A stretch of DNA of 64,000 nucleotides from Actinernus sp. WN-2022 (GCA_030867875.1 JAOWCC010000019.1:83356861-83420860), one strand, 5' to 3'. Counted from the first letter of the stretch, positions 10,926-21,899 are shown. Notes: generated from the sequence alone by a model not told the origin. Program-made: numbers and translations.

Positions 10926-11429
10926 TGTCTCTATCAATTCCAAGCCCGCCCATGCCCCCCGGGCATTTGTGGGGATTTTGTCATTTTGGAATCAGAACGT
11001 TGCAAATGCCCCACCGTGGGGCCAGCTAAGTTATGCAAATGCCCCACCCCGGGGCAAGTATAGCGAACGCGCCAAATTTCTTCGCCGTTTCAAAGCCACA
11101 TTTCACCGCTTTTCTTTATTAAAGTAATGCAGTACTAACCTTCAAACACTTTCGTAAGTGCCCCCAAATCCCACATTCACTAGCCAGTTCCCAACAAACC
11201 GCACACTTCACCCCGAAACTGAGAAATCCCTAACGTCATGTTCACGGATGACTTTTTCAGTTGAACAAAACAAAATCAAACACAGGGGAGGGGTGGATAT
11301 TGTTTTGACAAATGCCCCAGGTCCGGGCTGACGCAAAACAAATGCCCCACCCCAGGGACAGATAGGTTGTCAAATGCCCCATCTTGCCCGGGGGGGGGGG
11401 GATGGGCGGGCTTGGAATTGATAGAGACA
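10926..11429. mobile_element. Harbinger-like MITE with TTA target duplication
   Basis: Long terminal inverted repeats beginning TGTCTCTATCAATTCCAAGC enclose GC-rich internal repeats of the type AAATGCCCCACCCCGGGGCA. The element is bounded by TTA at 10923-10925 and 11430-11432. The duplicated sister segment has a single TTA at 14227-14229 and no insertion, an empty-site control within the same window. A 3-bp TTA duplication is characteristic of PIF/Harbinger transposition. There is no transposase, so it is non-autonomous. Confidence 0.85.
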
Positions 11430-12313
11430 TTACGCACGCTTATAGCGGAGCGCGGTAATTACGTCACAAGTCTAGACACCCCGCCAAGACTCAGACAAAC
11501 AAACCGCTTTTCTTGTATCAACTTACAACCAGAAATGACTGCTTTCCTGGACCATATTTTGAAAGAGAACCTGATGATTATACTGTCGAACAGCTCAAAT
11601 ACAGCTTAAATACAGAGGATTGAAACAAAGCGACAAACGTCGATCTTGTCAAGCGAGTTTTGCATCTTCGCTGGCCAACCAACGAGACAAAAATTGCTTA
11701 CTATATAGACTGTGAAGTCCTATTTAAACTGTATCCCAAACTCATCTTTTCCCATGCAATGAGTTTAATGAGTTTAATGATTCATATTAATGATATTGTT
11801 AAAATTACAATGTTAAGCCGAAGCCAGAGGCTTATTTGCAATATCGTTGTAAGACTTCACCTAAACATTGAAAAGTTACAAAGGTCAGGTTTATTAAGGC
11901 AAAAACAAAAGAATGTAGCCGCGTGCCGAGTGCAATCATCTCCTTCAATAAAACTCATCGGAGACCAAAGCTGTTATGGCTGGAAGAGCATATACATTAA
12001 AACTATGAACTGATAGCATCCTAAAATTCGGCAATCTTGCTTATGTTGGTGTGCTCTTTCAAACCATTATATTATTGTTTGCATTTATCGAGTTTTCAAA
12101 TTTAATACCTGCAGCTCCGAAATAAATTAACTTCATTTGTGCTCAGAAAATAAATCAAAGCATTGTAGATGTACTGTAGACGAGGCTTTGCTTCCAAAAT
12201 TTATTTAGAATCCACTGATAAATTCAAGAAAACTTAATGGTTGAACAGTAGTTCCTTCTCATTGTTTACTGGTGGATACATAGTCAGGGTTTCAGTAATT
12301 TATAGCCACTTAC

Positions 12314-12433
12314 GTTTCATTGCCAGACCTAGTCTCGTTGTTCTGTGCTCAAGGTCTCTTGTACAAACATTTATCCAACGCTGACATTTCTCACGGAATT
12401 TGCTGTAAAGGTTTTGGAACAGAAAAGCTCCTC
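12314..12433 (-). CDS. Candidate internal exon in duplicated segment
   Basis: On the minus strand a pyrimidine-rich tract and CACAG acceptor precede a 120-bp segment that ends at AAAC|GTAAGT. One frame is open throughout (FLFQNLYSKFREKCQRW in its first half). The same segment is present in copy B near 15070-15190. It may belong with the first-exon candidate at 13255, but the phases do not join directly, so another exon or a different start would be needed. I do not recognise the protein. Confidence 0.25.
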
Positions 12434-13198
12434 CTGTGAGTGATCAAAAAGGCCGAGAAAAGATGAGAAACCTCTACTAGCGGTGTACTGATCGATGCTT
12501 CATTCTCCGAGACATATCTCTTTGAGCGCCGGATTTATGAAGGTTTTTCACATCTAGAGTCACTCTTACATCTCCCCCAGCAACAATGCTTGGTAGTCAC
12601 CATTACTGATATGACTGGGAATCTTATTGAAGCAGCTGAAGGCATTCATTCATTTTTTTTTATCGAAAAAAATACGAATTCGGTCCTAATTTAGTCTGCT
12701 GTTCTGCAGGTTCAGATTACTAATAGATGAGTGTCTCAAATGTATATTTATATTTGTCCCATATTATAAGTTGTATCCTGTCCACCTATGATGGAGCTAT
12801 CACTATATTTCTCTACTGTTCTTTCTACCCTGCGGCTCTTTGATCGCGTCCATATCGGTATTTGTTGGACTAAAGATTATTAACTGAAATGCCCGTTTTG
12901 TTTATCTCTATTTAAAAGCTTTTACCCTCCTTCCCAAAACTGCAGTCTGCTCATTATATTACATAACTATAAAGGGAACTGTTGGAAGCCTTTAATTTCT
13001 CGAACCAAAACCTCGGCCGTGCGAGGAGTCTTGTTTACCGTGAGAGTTGAATAACTGCTTCGGTCATCATAAATTATTCTGTGCTGAGTGTTTATTGCCT
13101 ACGAAACGTACCTCAAACAAGAGCGCCAGTTGAAATATCCTGAGCCTGTTGGAAGGCTTTCGCACGAGTGAAGTTAAATAAAACATTAAACTGCTTAC

Positions 13199-13255
13199 AT
13201 TTGAGAGATGGGACTCCAAATTTGAGAGAAAATTCCTCGCGCCGTCGTCCACCAT
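13199..13255 (-). CDS. Candidate first exon, copy A of duplicated gene start
   Basis: ATG at 13255 opens a 19-codon frame (MVDDGARNFLSNLESHLSN) ending at a donor-like AAT|GTAAGC. The frame also stays open past the donor for about 43 more codons. Copy B (15979-15923) retains the same ATG, frame and donor with four amino-acid differences and no stop. Upstream lies an NRF1-like ACGCATGCGCAG motif and an inverted CCAAT box. The protein is not recognised. It may be the start of a gene whose remaining exons are absent or remote. Confidence 0.35.
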
Positions 13256-13299
13256 CTTGATTTACTGTATTAAATTATGTAAATAAATTAACCTGGCGA

Positions 13300-13365
13300 T
13301 TGTTGCGTGACCAGCACAGTGCAATCTGATTGGTGTGAATTTGACCTTTAACGCATGCGCAGAAA
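13300..13365 (-). promoter_or_regulatory. Promoter-like motifs (NRF1 and CCAAT), copy A
   Basis: A CTGATTGGTG inverted CCAAT box at about 13327 and a palindromic ACGCATGCGCAG (NRF1-type) at about 13350 lie 70-110 bp upstream of the minus-strand ATG at 13255. Both are retained in copy B (16050-16085). Confidence 0.35.
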
Positions 13366-13559
13366 TTTTGCTACATGAAACAAAAACAAAACAAAAAGTA
13401 AAAATAAATAACGGCTTGCAGATTTAGACTCGGTGCTGCCACAGGCAGCCCGAGTAATAAGCTTATATTTAGTTTGTTAATCGATTTACTGTTTTACTTA
13501 TTTATGTATTTATTAATTTATATTGGTTGTATGCAAATAGCTTTACCGATCAATTAAAC

Positions 13560-13631
13560 AGATACAGATACAGAATATTTTCCGGGCTTTTTCCGCGGAA
13601 TACCGCGGAATTTCCGGGCTTTTGGTGCAAG
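13560..13631. repeat. CCGGAAA-rich repeat, short copy
   Basis: A fragment of the same GC-rich family as 4197-4530 and 8338-8641 (TTTTCCGGGCTTTTTCCGCGG and similar). Its right edge CTTTTGGTGCAAGGG matches the inverted left edge at 4197. Confidence 0.55.
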
Positions 13632-13971
13632 GGTCATTGGCAGAAATTATGGACATCAGCGGAAGGGTACTGCGGGCGCCCTTTTAGCCGATTCAAAATG
13701 GCGGCTTATAGTGAGTGAGACTGTAGGTTCTTTATAGACCTTCTAACGCAAAGAAAACCGAAACTTTCTGTGATGAAATAAGAATAGAGAAGCGAAACAA
13801 GAGTTATGTTAACGTAAACGTAGCCATTGTGATTAAAAAGCCATTTTTTAGGATTTGTCATCTCTCCGGCGTCTGTCTGTCCAAGTCAAGCTACTTGGCG
13901 GCAATTATTTAGAGGAGAAAGGCCTGAAACCCAGTTTATATCCTAGCAAACATTGCAGGATTTAGGTTTAA

Positions 13972-16175
13972 CAAGAGCCCATCTGGGCTTTCACTCGGGC
14001 CACATGAGATTGAAGATGAAATTACACTTTCATTTGAAATCCTCTAGTAATAACCGAAGGGAAGAATTATTAGCTGAATTTAGCAGTCTTTAGGAGTGGC
14101 TGGTAGCGCGGTGACATTCATTCTCTGCTCCCCTAGTATATATATATATATGTAATTTAATATTTTTGTTTTTCTCGTGTATGTAAATTAAAGAAGTTGA
14201 CCTCTACTTTAATATTCATGTTCATGTTACGCACGCTTATAGCAGAGCGCGGTAATTACGTCACAAGTCTAGACCCCCCGCCAAGACTCAGACAAACAAA
14301 CCGCTTTTCTTGTATCAACTTACAAGAATTGACTAGCACTTCAGTTCGTCCTCTGTCTATTCTACCAGAAATGACTGCTTTCCTGGACAATATTTTGAAA
14401 GAGAACCTGATGATTATACTGTCGAACAGCTTAAACTTTGGCTGAAATACAGAGGATTGAAACAAAGCGACAAACGTTGAACTTGTCAAGCGAGTTTTGC
14501 ATCTTCGCTGGCCAACCAACGAGACATGCTTACTATATAGACTGTCAAGTCCTATTTAAACTGTATCCCAAACTCATCTTTTCCCATGCAATATCGTTGT
14601 AAGACTTCACCTAAACATTGAAAAGTTACAAAGGTCAGGTTTTCCTGTATTAAGGCAAAAACAAAAGAATGTAGCCGCATGCCGAGTGCAATCATCTTCT
14701 TCAATAAAACTCATCGGAGACCAAAGCTGTTATGGCTGGAAGAGCATATACATTAAAACTATGAACTGATAGCATCCTAAAATTCGGCAATCTTGCTTAT
14801 GTTGGTGTGCTCTTTCAAACCATTATGTTATTGTTTGCATTTATCGAGTTTTCAAATTTAATACCTGCAGCTCCGAAAGAAATTAACTTCATTTGTGCTC
14901 AGAAAATAAATCAAAGCATTGTAGATGTAGGCTTTGCTTCCAAAATTTATTTAGAATCCACTAATAAATTCAAGTAAACTTAATGGTTGAACAGTAGTTC
15001 CTTCTCATTGTTTACTGGTGGATACATAGTCAGGGTTTCAGTAATTTATAGCCACTTACGTTTCATTGCCAGACCTAGTCTCGTTGTTCTGTGCTTTTAA
15101 GGTCTCTTGTACAAACATTTATCCAATGCTGACATTTCTCACTGAATTTGCTGTAAAGGTTTTGGAACAGAAAAGCTCCTCCTGTGAGTGATCAAAAAGG
15201 CCGAGAAAAGATGAGAAACCTGATCTACTAGCGGTGTACAGTCTGAACGGATGCTTCATTCTCCGAGACATATCTCTTTGAGCGCCGGATTCACTCTTAT
15301 ATCTCCCCCAGCAACAATGCTTGGAGTAGTCACTATTACTGATATGACTAGGAATCTTACTGAAGCAGCTGAAGGCATTGATTCTTTTTTTTTATCGAAA
15401 AAAATACGAATTCGGTCCTAATTTAGTCTGCTGTTCTGCAGGTTCAGAGTACTAATAGATGAGTGTCTCAAATTTATGTTTATATTTGTCCCATATTATA
15501 AGTTGTATCCTGTCCACCTATGATGGAGCTATCACTGTATTTCTCTACTGTTCTTTCTACCCTGCGGCTCTTTGATCGCGTCCATATCGGTATTTGTTGG
15601 ACTAAAGATTATTAACTGAAATGCCCGTTTTGTTTATCTCTATTTAAAAGCTTTTACCCTCCTTCCCAAAACTGCAGTCTGCTCATAAAGGGAACTGTTG
15701 GAAGCCTTTAATTTCTCGAACCAAAATCTCGGCCGTGCGAGGAGTCTTGTTTACCGTGAGAGTTGAATAACTGCTTCGGTCATCATATTCTGTGCCGAGT
15801 GAGTGTTTATTACCTACGAAACGTACCTCCAACAAGAGCGCCAGTTGAAATATCCTGAGCCTGTTGGGAGTGTTGGAAGGCTTTCGCACGAGTGAACTTA
15901 AATAAAACATTAAACTGCTTACATTTGAGAGATGGGACTCCAAATGTGAGATAAAATTCCTCGTGCCGTCGTCCACCATCTTGATTTACTGTATTTAATT
16001 ATGTAAATACATTAACCTGGCGATTGTTGCGTGACCAGCACAGTGCAATCTGATTGGTTTGAATTTGACCTTTAACGCATGCGCAGAACCCGTCCGACAT
16101 GAAATAAAAAAATAAAAAATAATAATAACGACTTGCATTTTAAGACTCGGCGCTGCCACAGGCAGCCCGAGTAAC
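13972..16175. repeat. Segmental duplication, copy B
   Basis: Direct copy of 10679-13455 without the 504-bp MITE. It begins with 240 bp of LINE 3' UTR (ending in a TATATATATATATGTAATTT region) that has no LINE body upstream, showing that the duplication breakpoint fell inside that UTR. It retains the promoter-like region and the first-exon ORF on the minus strand and ends at the GCTGCCACAGGCAGCCCGAG hairpin. Confidence 0.88.
15923..15979 (-). CDS. Candidate first exon, copy B of duplicated gene start
   Basis: ATG at 15979 opens MVDDGTRNFISHLESHLSN and reaches the same GTAAGC donor as copy A. Reading through the donor gives a longer frame than in A, including an in-frame 9-bp insertion. Conservation of start, frame and donor between copies hints at past constraint or at a young duplication; the data here cannot separate the two. 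Confidence 0.35.
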
Positions 16176-16178
16176 AAG

Positions 16179-16879
16179 ATGGCGGACAGAAAGCAATATG
16201 GTGATGTTTCTCTCCTTTCTCGTCGAGTTTTCTTCGAAATGTAACCTATATGGCGTCCTTGCACTAACTTTATTTCGACAAAACTCAGACGTCTTTGGAC
16301 GGTACTTTGGAGGAGTGTTATTGTAAGTTTCATTGGCGCCGATATGGATGCATTGAACACTGCTTTATTGACACCGAGGCGAACTTATTTGCCTCACCGA
16401 AGACTTGGCGTTCTGTTGTGCCTCAAACTGTGCATGGGTTCAGCCAGATTACAGACAACAACTGGGAGAACGAGGAATATTTGAAGGGCGAAATGGACTT
16501 CTCGGGGAAGTACTTTGCCGACGATCTGATTATTTGTGGCCTCAATACACAGCTTGATCCGTAAGTTATTGGTCTCGAGGCGAACTAATATGAAATCAAA
16601 CTTAGAAGGTCTTCAAATTTGAAAGGTTTTATATTCTTCATACATTTTCTTATACGAATCGACAGCCATTTTGGACCAAAGACAAGCTTATGACACAGAG
16701 AATACCAGATTATCAATTGTTGTCCTCCACTTCAAAACCAGAAAAGGCAGTTGCATCTGGGAATTTCTTTCTTATCGCACGAGAGGCATATGCAGGCAAG
16801 GGAATTCTTCTTTTACCCAAGTATCCATGTACAAGCCGAGTAAATTCCCTATATGCAACTCCACGCAGAAACCTGAAAT
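16179..16879 (+). pseudogene. Unrecognised multi-exon gene fragment with frameshift
   Basis: Next to duplication copy B, an AAGATGGCGG start context at 16179 opens a short frame (MADRKQYGDVSLLSRR) that ends near a GTAACC. An acceptor-like ACTCAG at about 16288 leads into an 89-codon frame (to 16559) ending at GATCC|GTAAGT, with FHWRRYGCIEHCF, SVVPQTVHGF and FSGKYFADDLIICGL. A third segment after CGACAG at 16661 continues to a stop at 16879 (LLLPKYPCTSRVNSLYATP). Joining the second and third in phase gives a stop within nine codons, but a shift restores a long frame, so an indel is likely. I do not recognise the family. It is either a decayed host gene or part of a transposon. Confidence 0.4.
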
Positions 16880-16889
16880 AGAAAAAATA

Positions 16890-17282
16890 TCATTGTATGT
16901 GAATTCCTGAAAATCAGCATGGGAGTTATTTTTTATTTTTTTGGCTGACTTGAGATTTCACTCTCAGAATACCATACATTTTCAAACTTTAAAAAGTACC
17001 AGCTACATTTATCACACCCATCATGGATCATTTGTGTTTGGTGAATCTGCACATGAAACGATTTTTTTTTGTATGTTCTTTATTTAAAATACTCTGAATA
17101 TGTTTAAAAAGCATAACCCCAAGATCACAGGATGTTATGGGCTATTTCTGTTTAGCTTTGAAGTAAGGATATGTACCATATGTTACTAGACTTTTTTTTA
17201 AACAGAAACAACTTCTATGGTTCACACACATTTAATTTCATGAATATACAAAGAATGGGATGAAATTTATAGAACGGCAAAA
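16890..17282. other. No gene recognised
   Basis: AT-rich, with short homopolymer runs and no coding or structural signal that I can support. Confidence 0.5.
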
Positions 17283-17498
17283 TTAGGGACAAACCATTAT
17301 TATTTGGGGGGGGGGGTGAGAAATATATAGGCTTGTGTGCAAACAATTTTTTCCACTTTACACGCAAGTTAGTTAAAGGGATTACATCATACAAACAGTT
17401 TATTTTAAGTTTTCGTTTGCATCCTATGCAAATATGTTTTGCAATATTTCTCATCTCCCCACCACCACCACCTCCAAAAAATAATGGCCCGTCCCTTA
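17283..17498. mobile_element. MITE with G-rich inverted ends
   Basis: Ends are inverted: TTAGGGACAAACCATTATTATTTGGGG on the left is the approximate complement of the right end (CCAAAAAATAATGGCCCGTCCCTTA). Next inward, GAGAAATAT is inverted as well. Non-coding, about 216 bp. Confidence 0.65.
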
Positions 17499-17522
17499 CA
17501 AGAAAGGATTACTATTTTCTGT

Positions 17523-17762
17523 CACTACAAGTCAGGACTCCAGTTCGCAATATTTAATGAACAAGTATTGGAGTATTTACCCTTCTTCTGATCCAGTCTG
17601 ACGGTACCTCTTCATTCAGTCTCGAGATAACTGAATGAAAGTGTGCAATAAAATATCTAAAATGGCCGATAATCCATGCACTACAAGTCGGGACTCCAGT
17701 TCGCAATATTTAATGAACAAGTATTGGAATATTTACCCTTCTTCTGATCCAGTCTGACGGTA
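17523..17762. repeat. Direct repeat of 84 bp, two copies
   Basis: 17523-17606 and 17679-17762 match nearly perfectly (CACTACAAGTC...GTCTGACGGTA), separated by 72 bp that differ. Confidence 0.85.
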
Positions 17763-18026
17763 GTCTTCTTGTCCCTCGTTTTGTATTTATCGGCAGCTAG
17801 CCGCAAACTCCATTTCTGCAGGCAAACTTGACCAAAACCTGGGTGAAGTGTAACGCATGTCGGTGTTGTATCGACCTCATGTTTCGCTGGTGAGCGATTC
17901 GACGCATTCCTCTACTTCTGCACATCACAAAAATTCATTAGCATTTTGGAGATTTTGGAGATTTTCTTTATTAATCTTTATGTTATATATCGTACATACA
18001 TACCATGAATAGAACCATGAATATAT

Positions 18027-18095
18027 GACGTTAGCGAAACGACTTAAGACGTTATCGAAATGACAGTTGGCGAAACGACTCGTTAGCGAAACGAC
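18027..18095. repeat. Short imperfect tandem repeat GTTAGCGAAACGAC
   Basis: Four imperfect copies of the motif GTTAGCGAAACGACT occur in about 70 bp. Confidence 0.55.
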
Positions 18096-18141
18096 CGGAT
18101 ACCGTTCAGGTAGCGGATGTACATCGCCACTCAGTTCGAGT

Positions 18142-18525
18142 TTAATGGTCGTTGGGTTGAAAGTAGCCGTTCCATTTGGGAAATACGACTCGACTTCTCA
18201 GGAATTTCCTTCGCAGTACAAGATAGTTGTTTTTGAAACCCACTCTGTGATATAACTGGCTTCTAATAGGCTCTGCATTCCTACTTTCAACTCTTCTGAG
18301 ATCCTGGTCCTGATATTCAAAATGGCTGCCACGAAGTATCTTGGGCAATGCTAAATTTCTGCTGAAAGCATCACCAGAAATGCTTCTGAAAGCGCTTTCT
18401 CCAGATAAATAGAACGAACATGTATTACTAGAGCGATTTTCTTGGTAGATATTGCCACAACATGTTGAATAACAAATTAAAATCGCTAAAATCACAGAGA
18501 AAGAAATTATTGCACCGGCCGCCAT
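18142..18525 (-). CDS. Possible small membrane protein ORF, unrecognised
   Basis: A 127-codon frame starting MAAGAIISFSVILAILICYS. The first 20 residues form a hydrophobic segment that could be a signal anchor, followed by a Cys pair and a charged C-terminal half rich in Arg and Ser. The frame remains open 38 codons upstream of this ATG. The ATG at 18525 was preferred because its ATGGCGG context is favourable and it places the hydrophobic segment at the N-terminus. No domain is recognised. It could be coding by chance or part of a repeat. Confidence 0.3.
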   Translation of the reverse strand: MAAGAIISFSVILAILICYSTCCGNIYQENRSSNTCSFYLSGESAFRSISGDAFSRNLALPKILRGSHFEYQDQDLRRVESRNAEPIRSQLYHRVGFKNNYLVLRRKFLRSRVVFPKWNGYFQPNDH

Positions 18526-18950
18526 CAAGACCACGCGACGTCCTCCGTCCACCAATTTTTCATCCAGGCTGTTCAAATGCCCCACCATCGGGGAACGGGT
18601 CGGAAAAAATTCCAAAAATTTTCGACAAAGACAAGGCAAAGACTATTGACAAATAAATTAAATCATTGTTTTATTGACAATCTCTGACTCAAGCAATTCA
18701 CAGGAAACACCGACGGTGAACCACCTTCAACCGGTCAGGGATGGGAACATCATTTCTGATTTCTACTGGTTCGATCGTTCTAGTTTCCGTTATATACTTT
18801 ATAATGGTTTAAAATTTACCGATATAATAATTAGGGCGGCAGCAGATTCAACTTATCACAACTCTTCACGCACTTTCACGCAGTCGTCAAAGTTCACGAA
18901 GCAAAGCAAAATAACATAGTTTTATATAGGTTTAAACATAAACAATTTAC

Positions 18951-19038
18951 CTCTGAAAGTGGCCTTCGAATTTGGCCAGGACTCTACAAATGCGTAATCC
19001 TTATCCTGGAAGTCCTCGAAGACACGTACGTTCTCCAT
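18951..19038 (-). CDS. Candidate first coding exon, unknown protein
   Basis: On the minus strand, an ATG at 19038 opens a 29-codon frame beginning MENVRVFEDFQDKDYAFVE that terminates in a donor (CAGAG|GTAAAT) at 18951/18950. The sequence is acidic and of ordinary amino-acid composition. No downstream exon was found that joins in phase. The minus-strand ORF at 18525 lies about 425 bp downstream and could in principle belong to the same transcript. Confidence 0.3.
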
Positions 19039-19668
19039 TTCGACGTGAGCGATGAGAATTTGTCAGACAGGATGTATTTTGGGGGGTGTCTTGGTGTTAC
19101 AGATCACCACATAACGTAAACCAAAGAAAACTATTATTTCTAAAGCAAAACAATACCCTGAAATACAAAGAACCCTAACCCCAGAAACAATGAATCAAAC
19201 AATCAATCTGCTACACCAAGAAGCAGCTATAAAAGGGAATAAGTTAGCACTCGGGCAGTTTTCGCTCCACATAACTTGCCGTTCACAAATCAATACAGAA
19301 ACGTTCGATGTATCGGTGCTTTTATTTCCTACAATTGCACTTCAAATAAGACAGCAATGCCACAATTTTATTTTGGTACTAAGTTCTAGTTTTGACACAA
19401 AAATGAGAAGTTTTGTTACCTGATTTATCAAATTTAATCGGTTGGTGTTGCAAGTGGATCAAATTACCTCACGAACATCCGAAACGCTACTTAGAAGGAA
19501 ATGAAGGATTTACGTTATCCTCAGTATATAAATAAATACTGCATGAACCGGGAATCGAACCAACACCAACCCTAACATTAGAGAATTCGCTGGTTGCACT
19601 CGTGTTTTTTGCCACATTTATATCAACTTATCATTAGCATGTTCATAAAATATTATAAAGTGTATTAA

Positions 19669-19935
19669 TATATACCACACCAGTGAATATAACTTTTCGC
19701 GCGCTCTGATTGGCTACTGAAACAGTGAATATGATTTCATATTCACCTCCGAGCAAAGCAGCGATCATCTCGCGCGAGTTTTTGTCCATTTGACAGAAAA
19801 TAAAACAACTATTTGATGCTGGCTATTCACCTGGAGTGTGGTATATACTAAAACAATTATTCACCTCAGTGTTGGTGAATAGTGGTGGATATTTACCTCG
19901 CTGAAGCGGCTCGGTAAATATCCACCACTATTCAC
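19669..19935. mobile_element. MITE family copy 2 (uninterrupted)
   Basis: Inverted relative of 6703-7064: TATATACCACACCAGTGAATA, then TTTTCGCGCGCTC, an inverted CCAAT box, CTCGCGCGAG and the closing GTGTGGTATATAC, followed by the shared CACCTCAGTGTTGGTGAATA flank. A further perfect hairpin (GTGGTGGATATTTACC...GGTAAATATCCACCAC) lies at about 19881-19929. Confidence 0.7.
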
Positions 19936-19944
19936 CTCCACTTC

Positions 19945-20052
19945 GGACGACACGAATTTTTACCAAAAATACAATAGAATACAACACAACACAATTCAAT
20001 ACAACGCAACACAATAGAATAGAATACAATTTGGTAGCAATTCGTGTCGTCC
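19945..20052. repeat. Inverted repeat enclosing AATAC/ACAAC pentamer runs
   Basis: GGACGACACGAATTTTTACC at the left and its imperfect complement GGTAGCAATTCGTGTCGTCC at the right flank a stretch of ACAATAGAATACAAC-type pentamers. Probably a small MITE. Confidence 0.6.
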
Positions 20053-20059
20053 TACATGA

Positions 20060-20950
20060 AGGGATGGCCGGCAAACGACGAGCGACATACCCAGACCGCA
20101 ATGGATTGTGGTTGCCTAAAGTCTGGTGAATTCGTGTTTTTGGAGTCAAAGCCTTTAAGAAGAATATTGATAGTTCCTTCGAATGGTATTCGAATTACAC
20201 CGCATTCCATTCCGCATTAGCTGCCGCCGGTTATAATGACAACCTTTGTCGCTCGTCCGTGACAACCTTATTTGAAATAGGTGTATACCTATAAGTTGTA
20301 CGACAACGCTCCGAGCGCGCGGGGTGATTTCCACGGACTTAAACGGTACACGACCATACTACCCTAAAATCCCGGATCAATCACGGTTTTTGGGAAACCC
20401 CTACCCCTCCCCGACACTTCACCCTAACCTTTAATGGTAATAGAACGATGCATATCCAAGGGATTGAGCCAAAATTCCATCTCAACTCCAGCAAGAATAT
20501 TATCGTCGATGTGCTTTAAGTAATGATTCAGCTGATTCAATGATTTTGCTTGAATATGCCTTCAGTAATGTATGAGATGTCTACAATCCAAACTACACCC
20601 AGAAAATAAAGTGGTTTTTTTATGCTATGGGTTCTTTTTACTGTAAAAACTCAAAGAAGCCACCATCCAGCCAATCGGAAAGGGAGAAAACAAAAGATCT
20701 TTCAATCGCAAATGTGTTAACTTTCTCCACAGACGATGTTCTTTGAAAGGATATGCAATATTTTCCTTGAACACTAGTTCTACACACAGTTTGTTCGTCA
20801 TTTTTGCACATTTACTTTGATTCGCCTATCCCACACGCGTGCTAGGGTCGTCAGTTTATACAAAACTAAAGAATCACTGAAAATATTTTGTTCCGGCCCA
20901 GAAGATAAAGGCGTGTCCCTCACCGTGAAACAGCACCTTTAAGTCCAGTT
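20060..20950. other. No gene recognised
   Basis: About 0.9 kb of AT-rich sequence with a pyrimidine/purine-poor segment at 20395-20430. No open frame longer than 60 codons and no structured repeat seen. Confidence 0.45.
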
Positions 20951-20954
20951 TAGA

Positions 20955-21705
20955 TAACAAGCATTCTGGTCACCACACCCCTAATTTGGGCACGGCACTC
21001 CTAATAGTCGGGCCGTGACTACCTTTTCACAGGGTCTCAAAACCCCTACATTTTCGGGCACGTGTACCCGGAACATTTCCATTTACAACAAAAACAGGGT
21101 GCCGTGCCGATAATTTTTAGCACGTAACGAAAATATAGGAGTGCCGTACCTAAACTATAGTAATGCCGTACCTAAAATATAGGAGTGCGGGACCTGAAAT
21201 ATAGGAGTGCGGGACCTGAAATATAGGAGTGCGCGACCTGAAATATAGGAGTGCCGGACCTAAAAAATAGGATGCCGCACCTAAAATATAGGATGCCGCA
21301 CCTAAAATATAGGAGTGCCGCACCTAAATTATAGGAGTGCGGTACCTAAAAGATAGGAGTGCCGTACCTAAAATATAAGAATGCGGTACCTAAAAGAATG
21401 TTGTGTCGTACCTAATATATAGGAGTGCCGTACCTAAAATATAGGAGTGCCGTACCTAAAATATAGGAGTGCCGTACCTAAAGTATAGGGGTGCCGTACC
21501 TAAAATATAGGAGTGCCGTACCTAAAATATAGGGGTGCCGTACCTAAAAATAAGGGTGCCGTACCTGAGATATAGGAGTGCCGTACCTAAAATATAGGGG
21601 TGCCGTACCTAAAATATGATAGTGCCGTACCTAAAATATAGGAGTGCCGTACCTAAAATATAGGAGTGCCGTGACCAAAATGCTTATCGTGTATATCGGG
21701 CTATA
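20955..21705. mobile_element. Foldback-type element with minisatellite arm (copy 2)
   Basis: Shares the central core (GACTACCTTTTCA, AACCCCTA, ATTTTCGG, GGGTGCCGTGCC) and both outer ends with the element at 1032-1500. Ends here read AACAAGCATTCTGGTCAC on the left and GTGACCAAAATGCTTATCG on the right. The right arm is a long array (about 25 copies) of a 22-bp unit containing TATAGGAGTGCCGTACCTAA. The left arm keeps a single inverted unit, so arm length differs strongly between copies. Confidence 0.75.
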
Positions 21706-21765
21706 GTTACTTCGGCCAACAGCACTATTTATTAGTTACTGCTGCCGGCCACAGTAACTATCAAA

Positions 21766-21898
21766 TAGACCAGTTTACGGTTCACGCACAGTTGTACAAA
21801 TCCTTTGTTTATTTAGCGGGCCACCAGATGTTAGCCGGATAATGGTGGCCCGCCAGTTGAAACAAAAGACAACTGCGCATGAACCGTAAACTGGTCTA
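21766..21898. mobile_element. 133-bp MITE
   Basis: Terminal inverted repeat TAGACCAGTTTACGGTTCA with its complement ending CTGGTCTA at 21898. The internal GGGCCACC and GGTGGCCC are also inverted, so nearly the whole element can fold on itself. Confidence 0.8.
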
Positions 21899-21899
21899 T

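Larger units (their letters stand above)
10679..13455. repeat. Segmental duplication, copy A
   Basis: From ACAAGAGCCCATCTGGGC to the hairpin-like end GCTGCCACAGGCAGCCCGAG, this segment is collinear with 13972-16175 at high identity over about 2.2 kb. Copy A additionally contains a 504-bp MITE (10926-11429). Indels separate the copies, for instance about 40 bp missing in A where B has 14327-14368. The left breakpoint lies in the 3' UTR of the preceding LINE, so the LINE was present before duplication. Each copy carries the same minus-strand promoter-like region, first-exon-like ORF and internal exon-like segment (12314-12433 in A). Confidence 0.88.

Noticed and set aside
19547..19610. tRNA-like sequence on the minus strand with GGTTCGATTCCCGG (pol III B box)
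   Set aside because: No A box, anticodon arm or acceptor stem can be folded around it. At most it is a decayed tRNA-derived SINE.
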